Assembly (NCBI RefSeq): GCF_938040765.1
Contig: NZ_CALIAA010000068.1
Span: 1 to 28,705, forward strand
Direction: 5' to 3'
Origin: an uncultured Fretibacterium sp.
Lineage (GTDB): Bacteria; Synergistota; Synergistia; Synergistales; Aminobacteriaceae
DNA length: 28,705 nt
Under the pieces are notes generated by a model. It ran no database searches. It saw only the letters and a list, made by a program, of their open reading frames with translations, and was not told where the DNA came from. The translations under genes and the position numbers were made by a program. This document shows, piece by piece, positions 15,368-23,301 of this stretch; within the stretch, counting starts at the first letter, position 1, and every line of letters begins with the position of its first letter.

Positions 15368-17029
15368 TCAATAGTTGGAGAAGAGGATGCCGCCCGGGGT
15401 CTCGCCCAGGCGCAGCGGCTCCCGGCCGAGGTCCGACGCCAGCCTCTCCTCGTGCTTCCGATCCGCCACCAGAAACACCCGGTCCGGGCCGTTCCACAGC
15501 CTCCGAAGCCCTCCGGCGTCGAGGAACCATTGGGGATCCTCCTGCGCGGCCCCGAACTCCAGCTCGTTCCGATCCTCCGCGACGACGATGCGGCGCTCCA
15601 GGTAGAAGGACAGCCCCTGCATCAGCGATCGGTAGGCGACGACCCGGTCCGTCCCGACGGCCCTCTCCCGGATCAGCTCCGCGACCTCCCGATGCGAGTT
15701 CAGCCGCGCCTTCGCCTCGAACCCCCGCGAGAAGGCGAAGGCGTTGAGCAGCGCCAGGACGCACAGGACCGCGGGCATCGGGGAGAACAGCCTCCGGCGG
15801 TGCAGGACCAGCGACGCGCCCCAGAAGAGCAGGAGGGAGGCCGAGGCGGGCAGCGTGTAGACGAACAGCTCCTTCGTCTCGGGCCGGGAGCTCAGGGCCG
15901 GATAGAGGATGCCGGCGGCCACCAGCGGCAGGAGGATGACCCCGTTCAGGGTCACGAAGCGGCGGGACATCGACGCGGCCCCGGCATGGCCCCGGCTTAG
16001 GACCTCGAGCGCCGTCCCGATCAGGATCGCCAGCGGCGGCATGCAGGGCGCGATGTAGGGGATCAGCTTGGAGCTCGAGAGCGAGAAGAAGAGGAACGGC
16101 GCTGTGAACCAGACCCCCAGGAAGAGCCCGGAGGAGCGGGAGAGCAGCCCCCACTTCCCGCGCGCGGCGTGCAGGGCCTCCAGCAGCATCCCCGTCCACG
16201 GGACGAGGGCGGCCAGGAGGACGGGGACGAAGAACCAGAACGGCTGGTGGCGGTCGTGCACACTGGTCAGGTACCGCAGCAGATGCTCCCGGACGAAGAA
16301 GAAGCCGAAGAAGTCGGGGTTGGCGCGGCAAACCGCCCAGAACCACGGCGCCGTGAGCGCGAAGTAGAGGGCGATCCCCAGGAGGGGAAATATCCTCGGC
16401 AGGTCCCGCCAGCGCCGGGCGAAGAGCAGGTGCAGGACGGCGATCCCGCCCGGCAGCACCACGCCGACCAGCCCCTTGGATAGGGTCGCCAGGGCCATCC
16501 CCGCGTAGAAGAGGAGCAGCCAGGGGCGCCCGCGGGGCCGTTCCCCGTCCGCGAGCCACATCCCGTAGCCGAACAGCGCCGCCGTGAAGAAGAACGACAG
16601 CGTCATGTCGATGATGTTGAGGCGGGACACGCCGAACCACAACAGGGTCCCCGCCAGGACCAGGGCGGAGTATCCCCCGGCCCGGGCGCTGCCCGTCATC
16701 CTCCGGGCGAGGAAAAACGTCAGCAGGCACCCGCCCAGCCCGCAGAGCGCCGGGACCAGCCGCGCGGCGAACTCGCTCTGCCCCAGGAGGGAAAAGGCTC
16801 CCGCGGTCAGCCAGTAGTGCAGCACGGGCTTCTCGAAGTACTTGGCGTAGTTGAGCCTGGGGGTCACGAAATCCCCGGACTCCAGCATCTCGCGCGGGAT
16901 CTCCGAGTAGCGCCCCTCGTCGGGATCGATCAGGCCGTAGGAGCCCAGGTTCCAGAAGTACACGCACAATACCAGCAGCGCTATCGGGACCGAAAGGGCC
17001 CACAAGCGCCGCCCATCCGGAGCCGTCAT
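15368..17029 (-). CDS. arnT: ArnT-like lipid A 4-amino-4-deoxy-L-arabinose transferase (GT83)
   Basis: This is an inner-membrane GT-C glycosyltransferase that transfers Ara4N from undecaprenyl phosphate to lipid A phosphates on the periplasmic side. Its 553 residues nearly match E. coli ArnT (550). An N-terminal helix is followed by the catalytic loop IDPDEGRYSEIPREM (about 33-47) and KYFEKPVLHYW. About a dozen hydrophobic segments come next, then a soluble C-terminal domain (about 430-553). The start is ATG at 17029, overlapping the dehydrogenase stop as ATGA. The frame stays open upstream, but that part is shadow sequence over the dehydrogenase gene. About 118 bp separate it from arnC if the preferred arnC start is right. 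A related transferase of another sugar onto lipid A or protein is possible; the operon favours ArnT. Confidence 0.9.
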   Translation of the reverse strand: MTAPDGRRLWALSVPIALLVLCVYFWNLGSYGLIDPDEGRYSEIPREMLESGDFVTPRLNYAKYFEKPVLHYWLTAGAFSLLGQSEFAARLVPALCGLGGCLLTFFLARRMTGSARAGGYSALVLAGTLLWFGVSRLNIIDMTLSFFFTAALFGYGMWLADGERPRGRPWLLLFYAGMALATLSKGLVGVVLPGGIAVLHLLFARRWRDLPRIFPLLGIALYFALTAPWFWAVCRANPDFFGFFFVREHLLRYLTSVHDRHQPFWFFVPVLLAALVPWTGMLLEALHAARGKWGLLSRSSGLFLGVWFTAPFLFFSLSSSKLIPYIAPCMPPLAILIGTALEVLSRGHAGAASMSRRFVTLNGVILLPLVAAGILYPALSSRPETKELFVYTLPASASLLLFWGASLVLHRRRLFSPMPAVLCVLALLNAFAFSRGFEAKARLNSHREVAELIRERAVGTDRVVAYRSLMQGLSFYLERRIVVAEDRNELEFGAAQEDPQWFLDAGGLRRLWNGPDRVFLVADRKHEERLASDLGREPLRLGETPGGILFSNY

Positions 17030-18039
17030 CGTTCCTCGAAGCCCTCCAGGGTCCTGCGGACGGACTCCTTCAGGGAGACCCTGGGGGTCCACCCCAGCAG
17101 GTCCCGTATCTTGTCCACGCAAGGCACGCGGTTGCGCATGTCGTCGTACCCGTTGCGGTAGTAGCTCTCCGCCGGAACGGAGACGACCCGGACCCCGTCC
17201 GTCCGGCCCGCGAAGCGGGGCATCTCCCGCATCGTGCCGAGGATCGTCTCCGCCAGCTCGCGGATCGAGACGTTGTTGGACGGGTTGCCGATGTTGAAGA
17301 TCTGCCCGTCGGCGCGCCCGCCCTCGTTGCGCAGGATGGCGGCGAGGGCGTCCGTCCCGTCGCCGATCCAGGTGAAGCTGCGGCGCTGCTCCCCCCCGCC
17401 GACGAGCGTCACCTCGCCACGGTACAGGATGTCGTGGACGATCTGCGTGATGGAGCGGGCCCGGCGCTCGCGCGCGTCCTCCAGGGTGTCCAGCCGGGGC
17501 CCGACCCAGTTGAACGGGCGGAATATCGTGTAGCGCAGCCCCCGCTCCTGCCCGTAGGCCGCAATGACGCGGTCGAGCATCTGCTTGCCGCAGCTGTAGA
17601 TCCAGCGCATCCTGCCGATGGGCCCCACGATCAGGGGGCTCTCGTCCTCCAGAAGCAGGTTGTCGCTGGACAGCCCGTAGACCTCGGAGGTCGAGGGGAA
17701 GACCACGCGCTTGCCGTGCTTCACGCAGAGCCGGACGATCTTGAGGTTCTGCTCGAAGTCCAGCTCGAAGGTCCAGAGCGGGTGGCTGAGGTAGTAGGCG
17801 GGCTTCGCCACCCCCGCGAACGGCAGGACGACGTCGCAGGCCGCCACCTGCTCCTCCAGCCACGCGTCATCCTCGAAGATGTCGCCCCGGCGGAACGAAA
17901 ACCGCTCCCGCCCGGAGAAGCACTCCAGGTTATCTCCCTTTATGTCGAACGCGACGACCTCGTCGTCCGAGGCGTCCAGAATTTTTTCGGTCAGGTGGCT
18001 CCCGATGAAGCCGTTCGCCCCCAGCAAAAGTATCCGCAT
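17026..18039 (-). CDS. arnA: Stand-alone ArnA-type UDP-glucuronate oxidase/decarboxylase
   Basis: This is an SDR-fold enzyme that oxidises and decarboxylates UDP-glucuronic acid to UDP-4-keto-pentose, NAD-dependent, corresponding to the C-terminal half of E. coli ArnA. Its 337 residues contain the Rossmann motif GANGFIG (7-13), the S118-E119 pair in STSEVYG (matching ArnA S433/E434 of the decarboxylase site), and the catalytic Y148-K152 (YSCGK). RRSFTWIGDG lies further on. It is the first gene of the arn operon. The ATG at 18039 has GGAGG ten bases upstream, and a perfect -10 box lies about 75 bp upstream. Two 9-bp direct repeats lie in the leader. UDP-xylose synthase is a related possibility, but the decarboxylase residues and neighbours favour ArnA. 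Confidence 0.92.
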   Translation of the reverse strand: MRILLLGANGFIGSHLTEKILDASDDEVVAFDIKGDNLECFSGRERFSFRRGDIFEDDAWLEEQVAACDVVLPFAGVAKPAYYLSHPLWTFELDFEQNLKIVRLCVKHGKRVVFPSTSEVYGLSSDNLLLEDESPLIVGPIGRMRWIYSCGKQMLDRVIAAYGQERGLRYTIFRPFNWVGPRLDTLEDARERRARSITQIVHDILYRGEVTLVGGGEQRRSFTWIGDGTDALAAILRNEGGRADGQIFNIGNPSNNVSIRELAETILGTMREMPRFAGRTDGVRVVSVPAESYYRNGYDDMRNRVPCVDKIRDLLGWTPRVSLKESVRRTLEGFEER

Positions 18040-18058
18040 TACCGCTCAACCTCCAAAG

Positions 18059-18081
18059 CATTCGAGCCGGAACATTCGAGC
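18059..18081. repeat. Direct repeats in the arn operon leader
   Basis: Two identical 9-bp copies, CATTCGAGC at 18059-18067 and 18073-18081, are separated by five bases. They lie about 20 bases upstream of the first arn gene start and downstream of the -10 box. Tandem half-sites with a 5-bp gap resemble a response-regulator site layout, but the 14-bp period does not match a helical turn. No regulator can be named. Confidence 0.5.
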
Positions 18082-18113
18082 GCCTGCGCCCGCGGCGCAT
18101 TTTACGAGACATC

Positions 18114-18119
18114 ATTATA
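18114..18119 (-). promoter_or_regulatory. -10 element of the arn operon promoter
   Basis: On the minus strand this is a perfect TATAAT preceded by CTG. No convincing -35 is seen 16-18 bp upstream; that stretch is GC-rich and can form a short GCCG/CGGC hairpin. The weak -35 would be consistent with an activator-dependent promoter. The start would be near 18107, giving a leader of about 68 nt. Confidence 0.6.
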
Positions 18120-18151
18120 CAGCACGCCGGGCGCGGCATCCTTTTCCCTCC

Positions 18152-21100
18152 TCAGCGCGTCTCCCGGATCAGGGCCAGCATCTCCTCGGCCGACAGCCTG
18201 ACCGCCGCGTCCGACTCCTCCAGCAGGCTCTCGGCCAGGTCCCGCTTCCAGGCGTGCAGGTCGACGATCCGTTCCTCGACGGTGTTCTTCGCCACGATGC
18301 GGTAGACCGTAACCGGCCGCTCCTGCCCGATGCGGTGCGCCCGGTCCGAGGCCTGCTCCTCCACCGCGGGGTTCCACCACGGGTCCATGTGGACGACGTA
18401 GTCCGCCGCCGTCAGGTTCAGGCCGGTCCCGCCCGCCTTGAGGCTGATCAGGAAACAGTCCCCCTCGCCGGCCTGAAACGCCGCGACGCGCCGACGCCTC
18501 TCGTCGGGCGGCGTCGCCCCGTCCAGGTACTGGTAGGGCACACCCTCCCGCTCCAGGCAGTCCCTCAGGATCGCGAGGTGCCCGACGAACTGGCTGAACA
18601 CCAGCGCCTTGTGCCCGCCCGAGCGCAGCTCCGCGAGGATATCCAGAAACGCCTCCTGCTTGGCCGAGGGCAGACGCAGCCCCGGCTCCACCAGCGAGGC
18701 GTTGCAGCAGGCCCGGCGCAGCTTCATCAGCTCCGCGAATATCCGGAGCCGGCGGTCCTCGGCCGCGCCCCCGTCCGCAAACGTGTCCACGGCCGCCCGG
18801 CGCAGGGCCTCGTAGAAGGCGAACTCCTCCTCCCGCATCTCCACCCTCAGGGTGATCTCCGTCTTGGAGGGCAGCTCCTCCAGGACCTGCTCCTTGGTCC
18901 GGCGCAGGATGAAGGGCTGGATCATCCTCCTGAGGCGCTGACGGGCCCCGCGGTCCCCGTCTCGCTCGATGGGCGTCGCGAAGCGGCGGTTGAAGCTTTC
19001 GAACGAGCCCAGGTAGTGCGGGTTCAGGAATCGGAAGAGGCTCCACAGCTCGCTCAGGCGATTCTCCACGGGGGTGCCCGTCGTCGCCATCCGGAAGGCC
19101 GCGTTCAGCTTCATCACCGCTCCGGACCGCTTCGTCCCCATGTTCTTGATCGCCTGCGCCTCGTCCAGGACGACGGTGCTCCACCGCACCTCCGCGAAGC
19201 GCTCCACCTCGTTCTGGAGGATGCCGTAGCTCGTGACGACGAGGTCCATCGGGCCCAGCTCCGCGAGCATCCGCTCCCGGTCGCCGTGGCGCAGCTCCAG
19301 GACGTTCAGGGTCGGGGCGAAGCGCGCGGACTCCGCCAGCCAGTTGGCGCAGACCGACGTGGGGGCGACCACCAGGGCGGGCCCCTCTGCCCCCCGGGCT
19401 ACCAGCAGGGCCAGCGTCTGGATCGTCTTGCCCAGGCCCATGTCGTCCGCCAGGCAGGCGCCGGCCCCCCAGTGGGCCAGGCGCGAGAGCCACGCGAACC
19501 CCTCCGCCTGATACTCCCGGAGCTCCCCCCGGAAGGTGGGGGGCAGGACCGGGACGATGCGCTCCGCCTCCGCGACGCGGTCGAGCAGCGCCCGCCATTC
19601 GGGCCCCGCATCGACGCGGCCGGCCCCCTCGACGAGCTCCGCGGCCAGTCCTGCGGCCAGCGGCGCGACGCGGATCTCCTCCCCCCTCGCGTCGCCGAGC
19701 GATCCCAGGGCCTCCAGCCTGCGGCGGAACTCCCGCGTCAGGGCGAGGAACTCCCCATCGCCCAGCGGTATGAAGCGCCCGAGCCCGGACTTCATCCGCT
19801 CCAGGAGGGCCCTCATGTTCAGCACCAGGTCCTCCCGGACGCGGAGCTCCCCCGAGACCCCGAACCAGTCCCCGGCCTCGCGCACGGAGACGTTCAGGCT
19901 CCCATCCGAGACGACGGCGGCGACCCTCATGCTCTGGCCCTTGGGCCACTCCACCGTCACGGCGTCCCCCATCTCCCCGAGCTGCACCAGGAACTCCAGG
20001 GCCAGCTCGGCGTCCGGCAGCCGCCACTTCTCGTCCGCCGCCTGCTCCCCCTCCGCCAGGGCGGGGCACCGCTCCCGCAACAGCCGCAGCCCCTCCCGCT
20101 CCTCCCCCAGGTCGCGCTGCGCCTGCACGCGCCGTCCGTCCTGGGAACCGAAGAGGTTGGCCCCTCCGCGGCCCGGCCGGCATGGAGCGCTCCCGGGCCC
20201 CAGGGGGCGCACGACGGCGTCCACGTCCAGACCGTCCTGCGCGGGCTGAATTTGAACGCAGAGCCTGCCGTCGGCCTTCACCGTCTGGGCATCCGTCTCC
20301 AGCCCCTCGAGATCGGAGTGGATCGTCACGACGGAGGCCAGGCTGCCCAGGGTCCTCAGCAGCGCGTCCCGGGCCGTTTTGGGGAGCTTCAGCCCGGATC
20401 GGCCCACGATCTGCGCCATGCGGAGGTGCCGGTCCTCGAAGCGCGTCGCCCGCAGCCGGTTGGGCCCGTCCGGGGAGAAGGCGAAGGACGTCGGCGCGTC
20501 CGGGTCGGGGAAGGGCGCGACCCTCAGCTCGTACCCCTCCCCGGCGTCCCGTACCGAGAGGCGCGGCTCGTCCTGGAACACCTCGACCCGCTCCCCCGTG
20601 CCCGCGCGGACCAGGAGCGGGTGTCCTGCCAGGGCGAAGACCGCCTGGGGCACGTCCAGGAAGTATTCCGTGCCGTAGAAGTCGCGCGACTCGCGGATCG
20701 CCGACGCGACGCGGTGGTCCTGATCCGTCAGGCTCAGGACCGTGTCCGCCTTGCGGTAAAGGCGCCTCAGGGCGACGTGCCGGCCCTTGCTCCAGCCCCT
20801 CTTCTGGAGCGTCTGCTCCACGGGCGTCACGGTCAGGGCACGGACCCTGCCCTTGGAGACGTTCCAGTCGATCTCCCAGACCAGGCGCTTGTTCGAGCCC
20901 GTCCGGGCACGCTCCGGTGAGCCGCCGATCCCCTGCAGCTCGGAGAGGGAGCGCTCCCATTCGTCCTTCTTCCCCAGAAGCGCCCCCAGCGGATGGGGCA
21001 GTCCGGGCCGTTCGCCCTTCCCTCCATAGATCTCCAGCAGCTCCCGCCTGAAGTAGTCCAGGCCCAGGTCGCCCAGGAGGCCGGCCACCGTCCCCGCGGT

Positions 21101-22312
21101 CTCGGCCAGAGCGCGGTCCTCCTCCACGGGAAGGGTCCAGTGGGAGAAGAGCAGGGCGAAGAACGAGATCGGGCTCCAGTCATGCCTCGGGTCCTCGATA
21201 TACGGCGTGTCCAGGAGAGAGTTCTCGTACTCTTCGGTCCCCTCCCTGCCGAAGGACAGGGCCTTCCACAGCAGGGACAGGATCACCTCCGGGTAGCCTT
21301 CGGACCATTCGTAGGCCTTTCTGATATAGGCGGCGACCTTTTTCCGCCCCTCTCCCGCCTTGAAGAGGAGCACCGGATAGAGGATGGACGGCCAGGACAC
21401 GAAGGCGGCCGAACGCTTGCCCGTGAGCCCGCGGAGCACCTTCAGGCCGGCCTCGTAGATCGCGGTCGCCTCCGCCTCGTCGCCGCGCTCGGTGAAGGCG
21501 ATGAAAGCCCTGAGGGCGTAGGCATCGGGATCCTCCTGACCCGAGAGCTCGGCCCGGGCCTCCTCCGCCCTCCCGTGCATGAACAGGCGCTCGGCAAAGC
21601 GGAACCTCATCCTTGGGGGGATCTCCCTCCCCCGGCAGTAGGCGAAGAAGGCGTCCGCCACCCTGCGGTAGACCTCCGGTTCCCCCATCGTATTGCGGAG
21701 GAGCCCGAAAAACACGTGCTCGCCGACCGAGGGCTTCAGCCCCATCAGGAAGTCCACGTCCAGCGGGTTCGCCGCGATGTCCGTCAGAGGGTCGTAGGGA
21801 TGGTCCGGCCCGTAGCAATCCCCCATGAACCCGTATTTTCGACTCGTGAGACCTCGGTAGCGTTCGACGTCGCCCTCGTAGATGGCGTTCCGGCAGGACC
21901 GATAAACGCGGGACAGGGAGGGCATGTAGAAATGGCCGGCCTCCTCGCGGGAGAAGCCCATCGTCTCGTCGATGGCCCGGTCGAAGGCCCGGAACTCCCC
22001 GAGGGCCAGGGCCTCCCGGGCGAGGGGCTCGGCCAGCAGGCGGTCGAGGTACCAGTACACCGTGTTCCGAACCGGCACGGTACCGGTCAGCCCCGCGTCC
22101 CTCCAACGCTCCAGGAAGGGGAGGATGGAGACTTTGACGCCCCATTGAATCCCCAGAGGCGTATGAATGGCGGACGCGTTGAGGCACTTCATCAGATTGC
22201 TCACGGCGGTGGGAACGTAGAGCACGGCCAGGAAGCGGCAGAGCCTCCGTTCCAGGTCGGGGAGGGCCCTGTAGGCCGCCAGCAGCCGGGAGCGTCTTTC
22301 CTCGTCGAACAC
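18152..22312 (-). CDS. Large SNF2-family DEAD/DEAH-box helicase-like ATPase
   Basis: This is a SWI2/SNF2 DNA translocase of about 1,386 residues. The motor occupies roughly the last 450. Positions are counted from an upstream GTG at 22321: Walker A DDMGLGKT ends near K965, the DEAQ box is 1053-1056, and motif VI HRIGQ is 1329-1333. An FSQFVGHL segment and a GGTGLNL motif lie between the last two. About 930 residues N-terminal to the motor carry no domain I recognise, and I see no SWIM-type CxC/CxH pattern. The first 450 of these look helical and repeat-like; the next 400 look beta-rich. The start is uncertain: GTG at 22321 sits flush against AAAGG, so I prefer GTG at 22312, nine bases from it. 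A promoter precedes it at 22381-22409. It is a separate unit from the arn operon. The role is unknown; DNA repair, remodelling or defence are options. Confidence 0.9.
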   Translation of the reverse strand: MFDEERRSRLLAAYRALPDLERRLCRFLAVLYVPTAVSNLMKCLNASAIHTPLGIQWGVKVSILPFLERWRDAGLTGTVPVRNTVYWYLDRLLAEPLAREALALGEFRAFDRAIDETMGFSREEAGHFYMPSLSRVYRSCRNAIYEGDVERYRGLTSRKYGFMGDCYGPDHPYDPLTDIAANPLDVDFLMGLKPSVGEHVFFGLLRNTMGEPEVYRRVADAFFAYCRGREIPPRMRFRFAERLFMHGRAEEARAELSGQEDPDAYALRAFIAFTERGDEAEATAIYEAGLKVLRGLTGKRSAAFVSWPSILYPVLLFKAGEGRKKVAAYIRKAYEWSEGYPEVILSLLWKALSFGREGTEEYENSLLDTPYIEDPRHDWSPISFFALLFSHWTLPVEEDRALAETAGTVAGLLGDLGLDYFRRELLEIYGGKGERPGLPHPLGALLGKKDEWERSLSELQGIGGSPERARTGSNKRLVWEIDWNVSKGRVRALTVTPVEQTLQKRGWSKGRHVALRRLYRKADTVLSLTDQDHRVASAIRESRDFYGTEYFLDVPQAVFALAGHPLLVRAGTGERVEVFQDEPRLSVRDAGEGYELRVAPFPDPDAPTSFAFSPDGPNRLRATRFEDRHLRMAQIVGRSGLKLPKTARDALLRTLGSLASVVTIHSDLEGLETDAQTVKADGRLCVQIQPAQDGLDVDAVVRPLGPGSAPCRPGRGGANLFGSQDGRRVQAQRDLGEEREGLRLLRERCPALAEGEQAADEKWRLPDAELALEFLVQLGEMGDAVTVEWPKGQSMRVAAVVSDGSLNVSVREAGDWFGVSGELRVREDLVLNMRALLERMKSGLGRFIPLGDGEFLALTREFRRRLEALGSLGDARGEEIRVAPLAAGLAAELVEGAGRVDAGPEWRALLDRVAEAERIVPVLPPTFRGELREYQAEGFAWLSRLAHWGAGACLADDMGLGKTIQTLALLVARGAEGPALVVAPTSVCANWLAESARFAPTLNVLELRHGDRERMLAELGPMDLVVTSYGILQNEVERFAEVRWSTVVLDEAQAIKNMGTKRSGAVMKLNAAFRMATTGTPVENRLSELWSLFRFLNPHYLGSFESFNRRFATPIERDGDRGARQRLRRMIQPFILRRTKEQVLEELPSKTEITLRVEMREEEFAFYEALRRAAVDTFADGGAAEDRRLRIFAELMKLRRACCNASLVEPGLRLPSAKQEAFLDILAELRSGGHKALVFSQFVGHLAILRDCLEREGVPYQYLDGATPPDERRRRVAAFQAGEGDCFLISLKAGGTGLNLTAADYVVHMDPWWNPAVEEQASDRAHRIGQERPVTVYRIVAKNTVEERIVDLHAWKRDLAESLLEESDAAVRLSAEEMLALIRETR

Positions 22313-22380
22313 GCGCAACACCCTTTATCTTTAAATTTGTCTGGAAGAACTCGCGGCGCCTCCGCCGCCCTCGGCCTTTT

Positions 22381-22409
22381 ATTATAGAGGATAGCGTGCC
22401 GGCCGTGAA
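22381..22409 (-). promoter_or_regulatory. Promoter of the SNF2-family gene
   Basis: On the minus strand, TTCACG (22404-22409, 4/6) and a perfect TATAAT (22381-22386) are separated by 17 bp. The start would be near 22374, leaving a leader of about 60 nt. Confidence 0.7.
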
Positions 22410-22430
22410 AAGCGGATATCGGCGGATATG

Positions 22431-22460
22431 AAAGGCCCATCCGCCTCGAGGCGGATGGGC
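22431..22460 (-). terminator. Terminator hairpin of the FecBCD-type operon
   Basis: A perfect 11-bp stem (arms 22450-22460 and 22435-22445) with TCGA loop lies about 50 bases beyond the ATPase stop codon. Only three T residues follow on the minus strand, so the tail is weak, but the stem is strong and no gene overlaps it. Confidence 0.65.
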
Positions 22461-22512
22461 TCGATGGAGAAGGGATTGGGCTTTCGGCCGGAGTTTTTTG
22501 CGTGGAACAGGG

Positions 22513-23301
22513 TCAGGGCCGGGCGTCCGGGTTCGAGGCGAGGCAGGCCATCCTGCCGACCTCCTTCACGTAGACCATCCTGACGTCCGTGCGGTAGACC
22601 TCGCTCAGCAGGTCCTCCCGCAGGATCTCGTCCGTGCCGCCCACCCTCAGGGCGCCGGAACGGTCGAGCAGGGCCACCGTGTCGTTCAGCATGATTGCGT
22701 GGTCCGGCGTGTGCGTGGTCATGATGACCGCGTATCCCTCCGAGGCGAGCCTCCGGATCATCCCGATGACGCGCATCTGGTTCCCGAAGTCGAGCGCGGA
22801 GGTCGGCTCGTCCATCATGACGACGCGGGGGCTCTGGACCATGACCCGGGCAATGGAGGCCTGCTGCCGTTCCCCTCCGCTGATCTCCGTGCAGGGGCTG
22901 CCGGAGAGGTGTGCGATGCCCATGGCCTCGATGGTGGCGTCGGCCATCTCGTAATCCCGCCTGCCCGGCTTCGCCAGAACCCCGATGTACGAGGCCCTCC
23001 CCATCACCACGAAGTCGCGCACGGTGTAGCCGTACACGAACGCCTGGTTCTGCGGGACGTAGCCCACGATCTTTGCGATGTCCCGGGCACGCAGCGCCCT
23101 TTGGGACCTGCCGTCCAGAAAAATCTCCCCCGTCCGCGGCCTCAGCAGGCCCGCAAGGCAGTTGAGGAGCGTCGATTTCCCGGACCCGTTGGGGCCGATG
23201 ACGGACAGGACCTGCCCCTGACGAAGGGAGAACGAGACGTCGTGAAAGACCTCGCGCCGGCCGTAGGCGAACGATGCTTCCCGGACCTCCAGCACGCTCA
23301 T
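22513..23301 (-). CDS. Iron-siderophore/cobalamin-type ABC transporter ATPase (FecE/FepC-like)
   Basis: This is the cytoplasmic ATPase of a type II importer. It has 262 residues. Walker A is GPNGSGKST (36-44). The Q-loop is in YVPQNQ, the signature is ISGGERQQ, Walker B is VVMMDEP followed by TSALD, and the switch histidine is in THTPDH. The family-typical early segment on the start side (RDIAKIVGYVPQ) is present. The ATG at 23301 overlaps the permease stop by 4 bp. It is the last gene of the three-gene importer and is followed by a strong hairpin. Substrate (ferric siderophore, haem or cobalamin) cannot be set from the ATPase. Confidence 0.94.
   Translation of the reverse strand: MSVLEVREASFAYGRREVFHDVSFSLRQGQVLSVIGPNGSGKSTLLNCLAGLLRPRTGEIFLDGRSQRALRARDIAKIVGYVPQNQAFVYGYTVRDFVVMGRASYIGVLAKPGRRDYEMADATIEAMGIAHLSGSPCTEISGGERQQASIARVMVQSPRVVMMDEPTSALDFGNQMRVIGMIRRLASEGYAVIMTTHTPDHAIMLNDTVALLDRSGALRVGGTDEILREDLLSEVYRTDVRMVYVKEVGRMACLASNPDARP

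Noticed and set aside
13259..18039. The two arnA genes as halves of one frameshifted arnA
   Set aside because: The two are 2.8 kb apart with arnT and arnC between them. Each has its own start and ribosome site, and the order of the domains is the reverse of the fused enzyme.
17879..20920. A 1,013-codon plus-strand open frame
   Set aside because: It lies antisense to the SNF2-family gene, has low-complexity Arg/Gly/Pro/His-rich composition, and has no recognisable motif. It is a shadow caused by high GC content.
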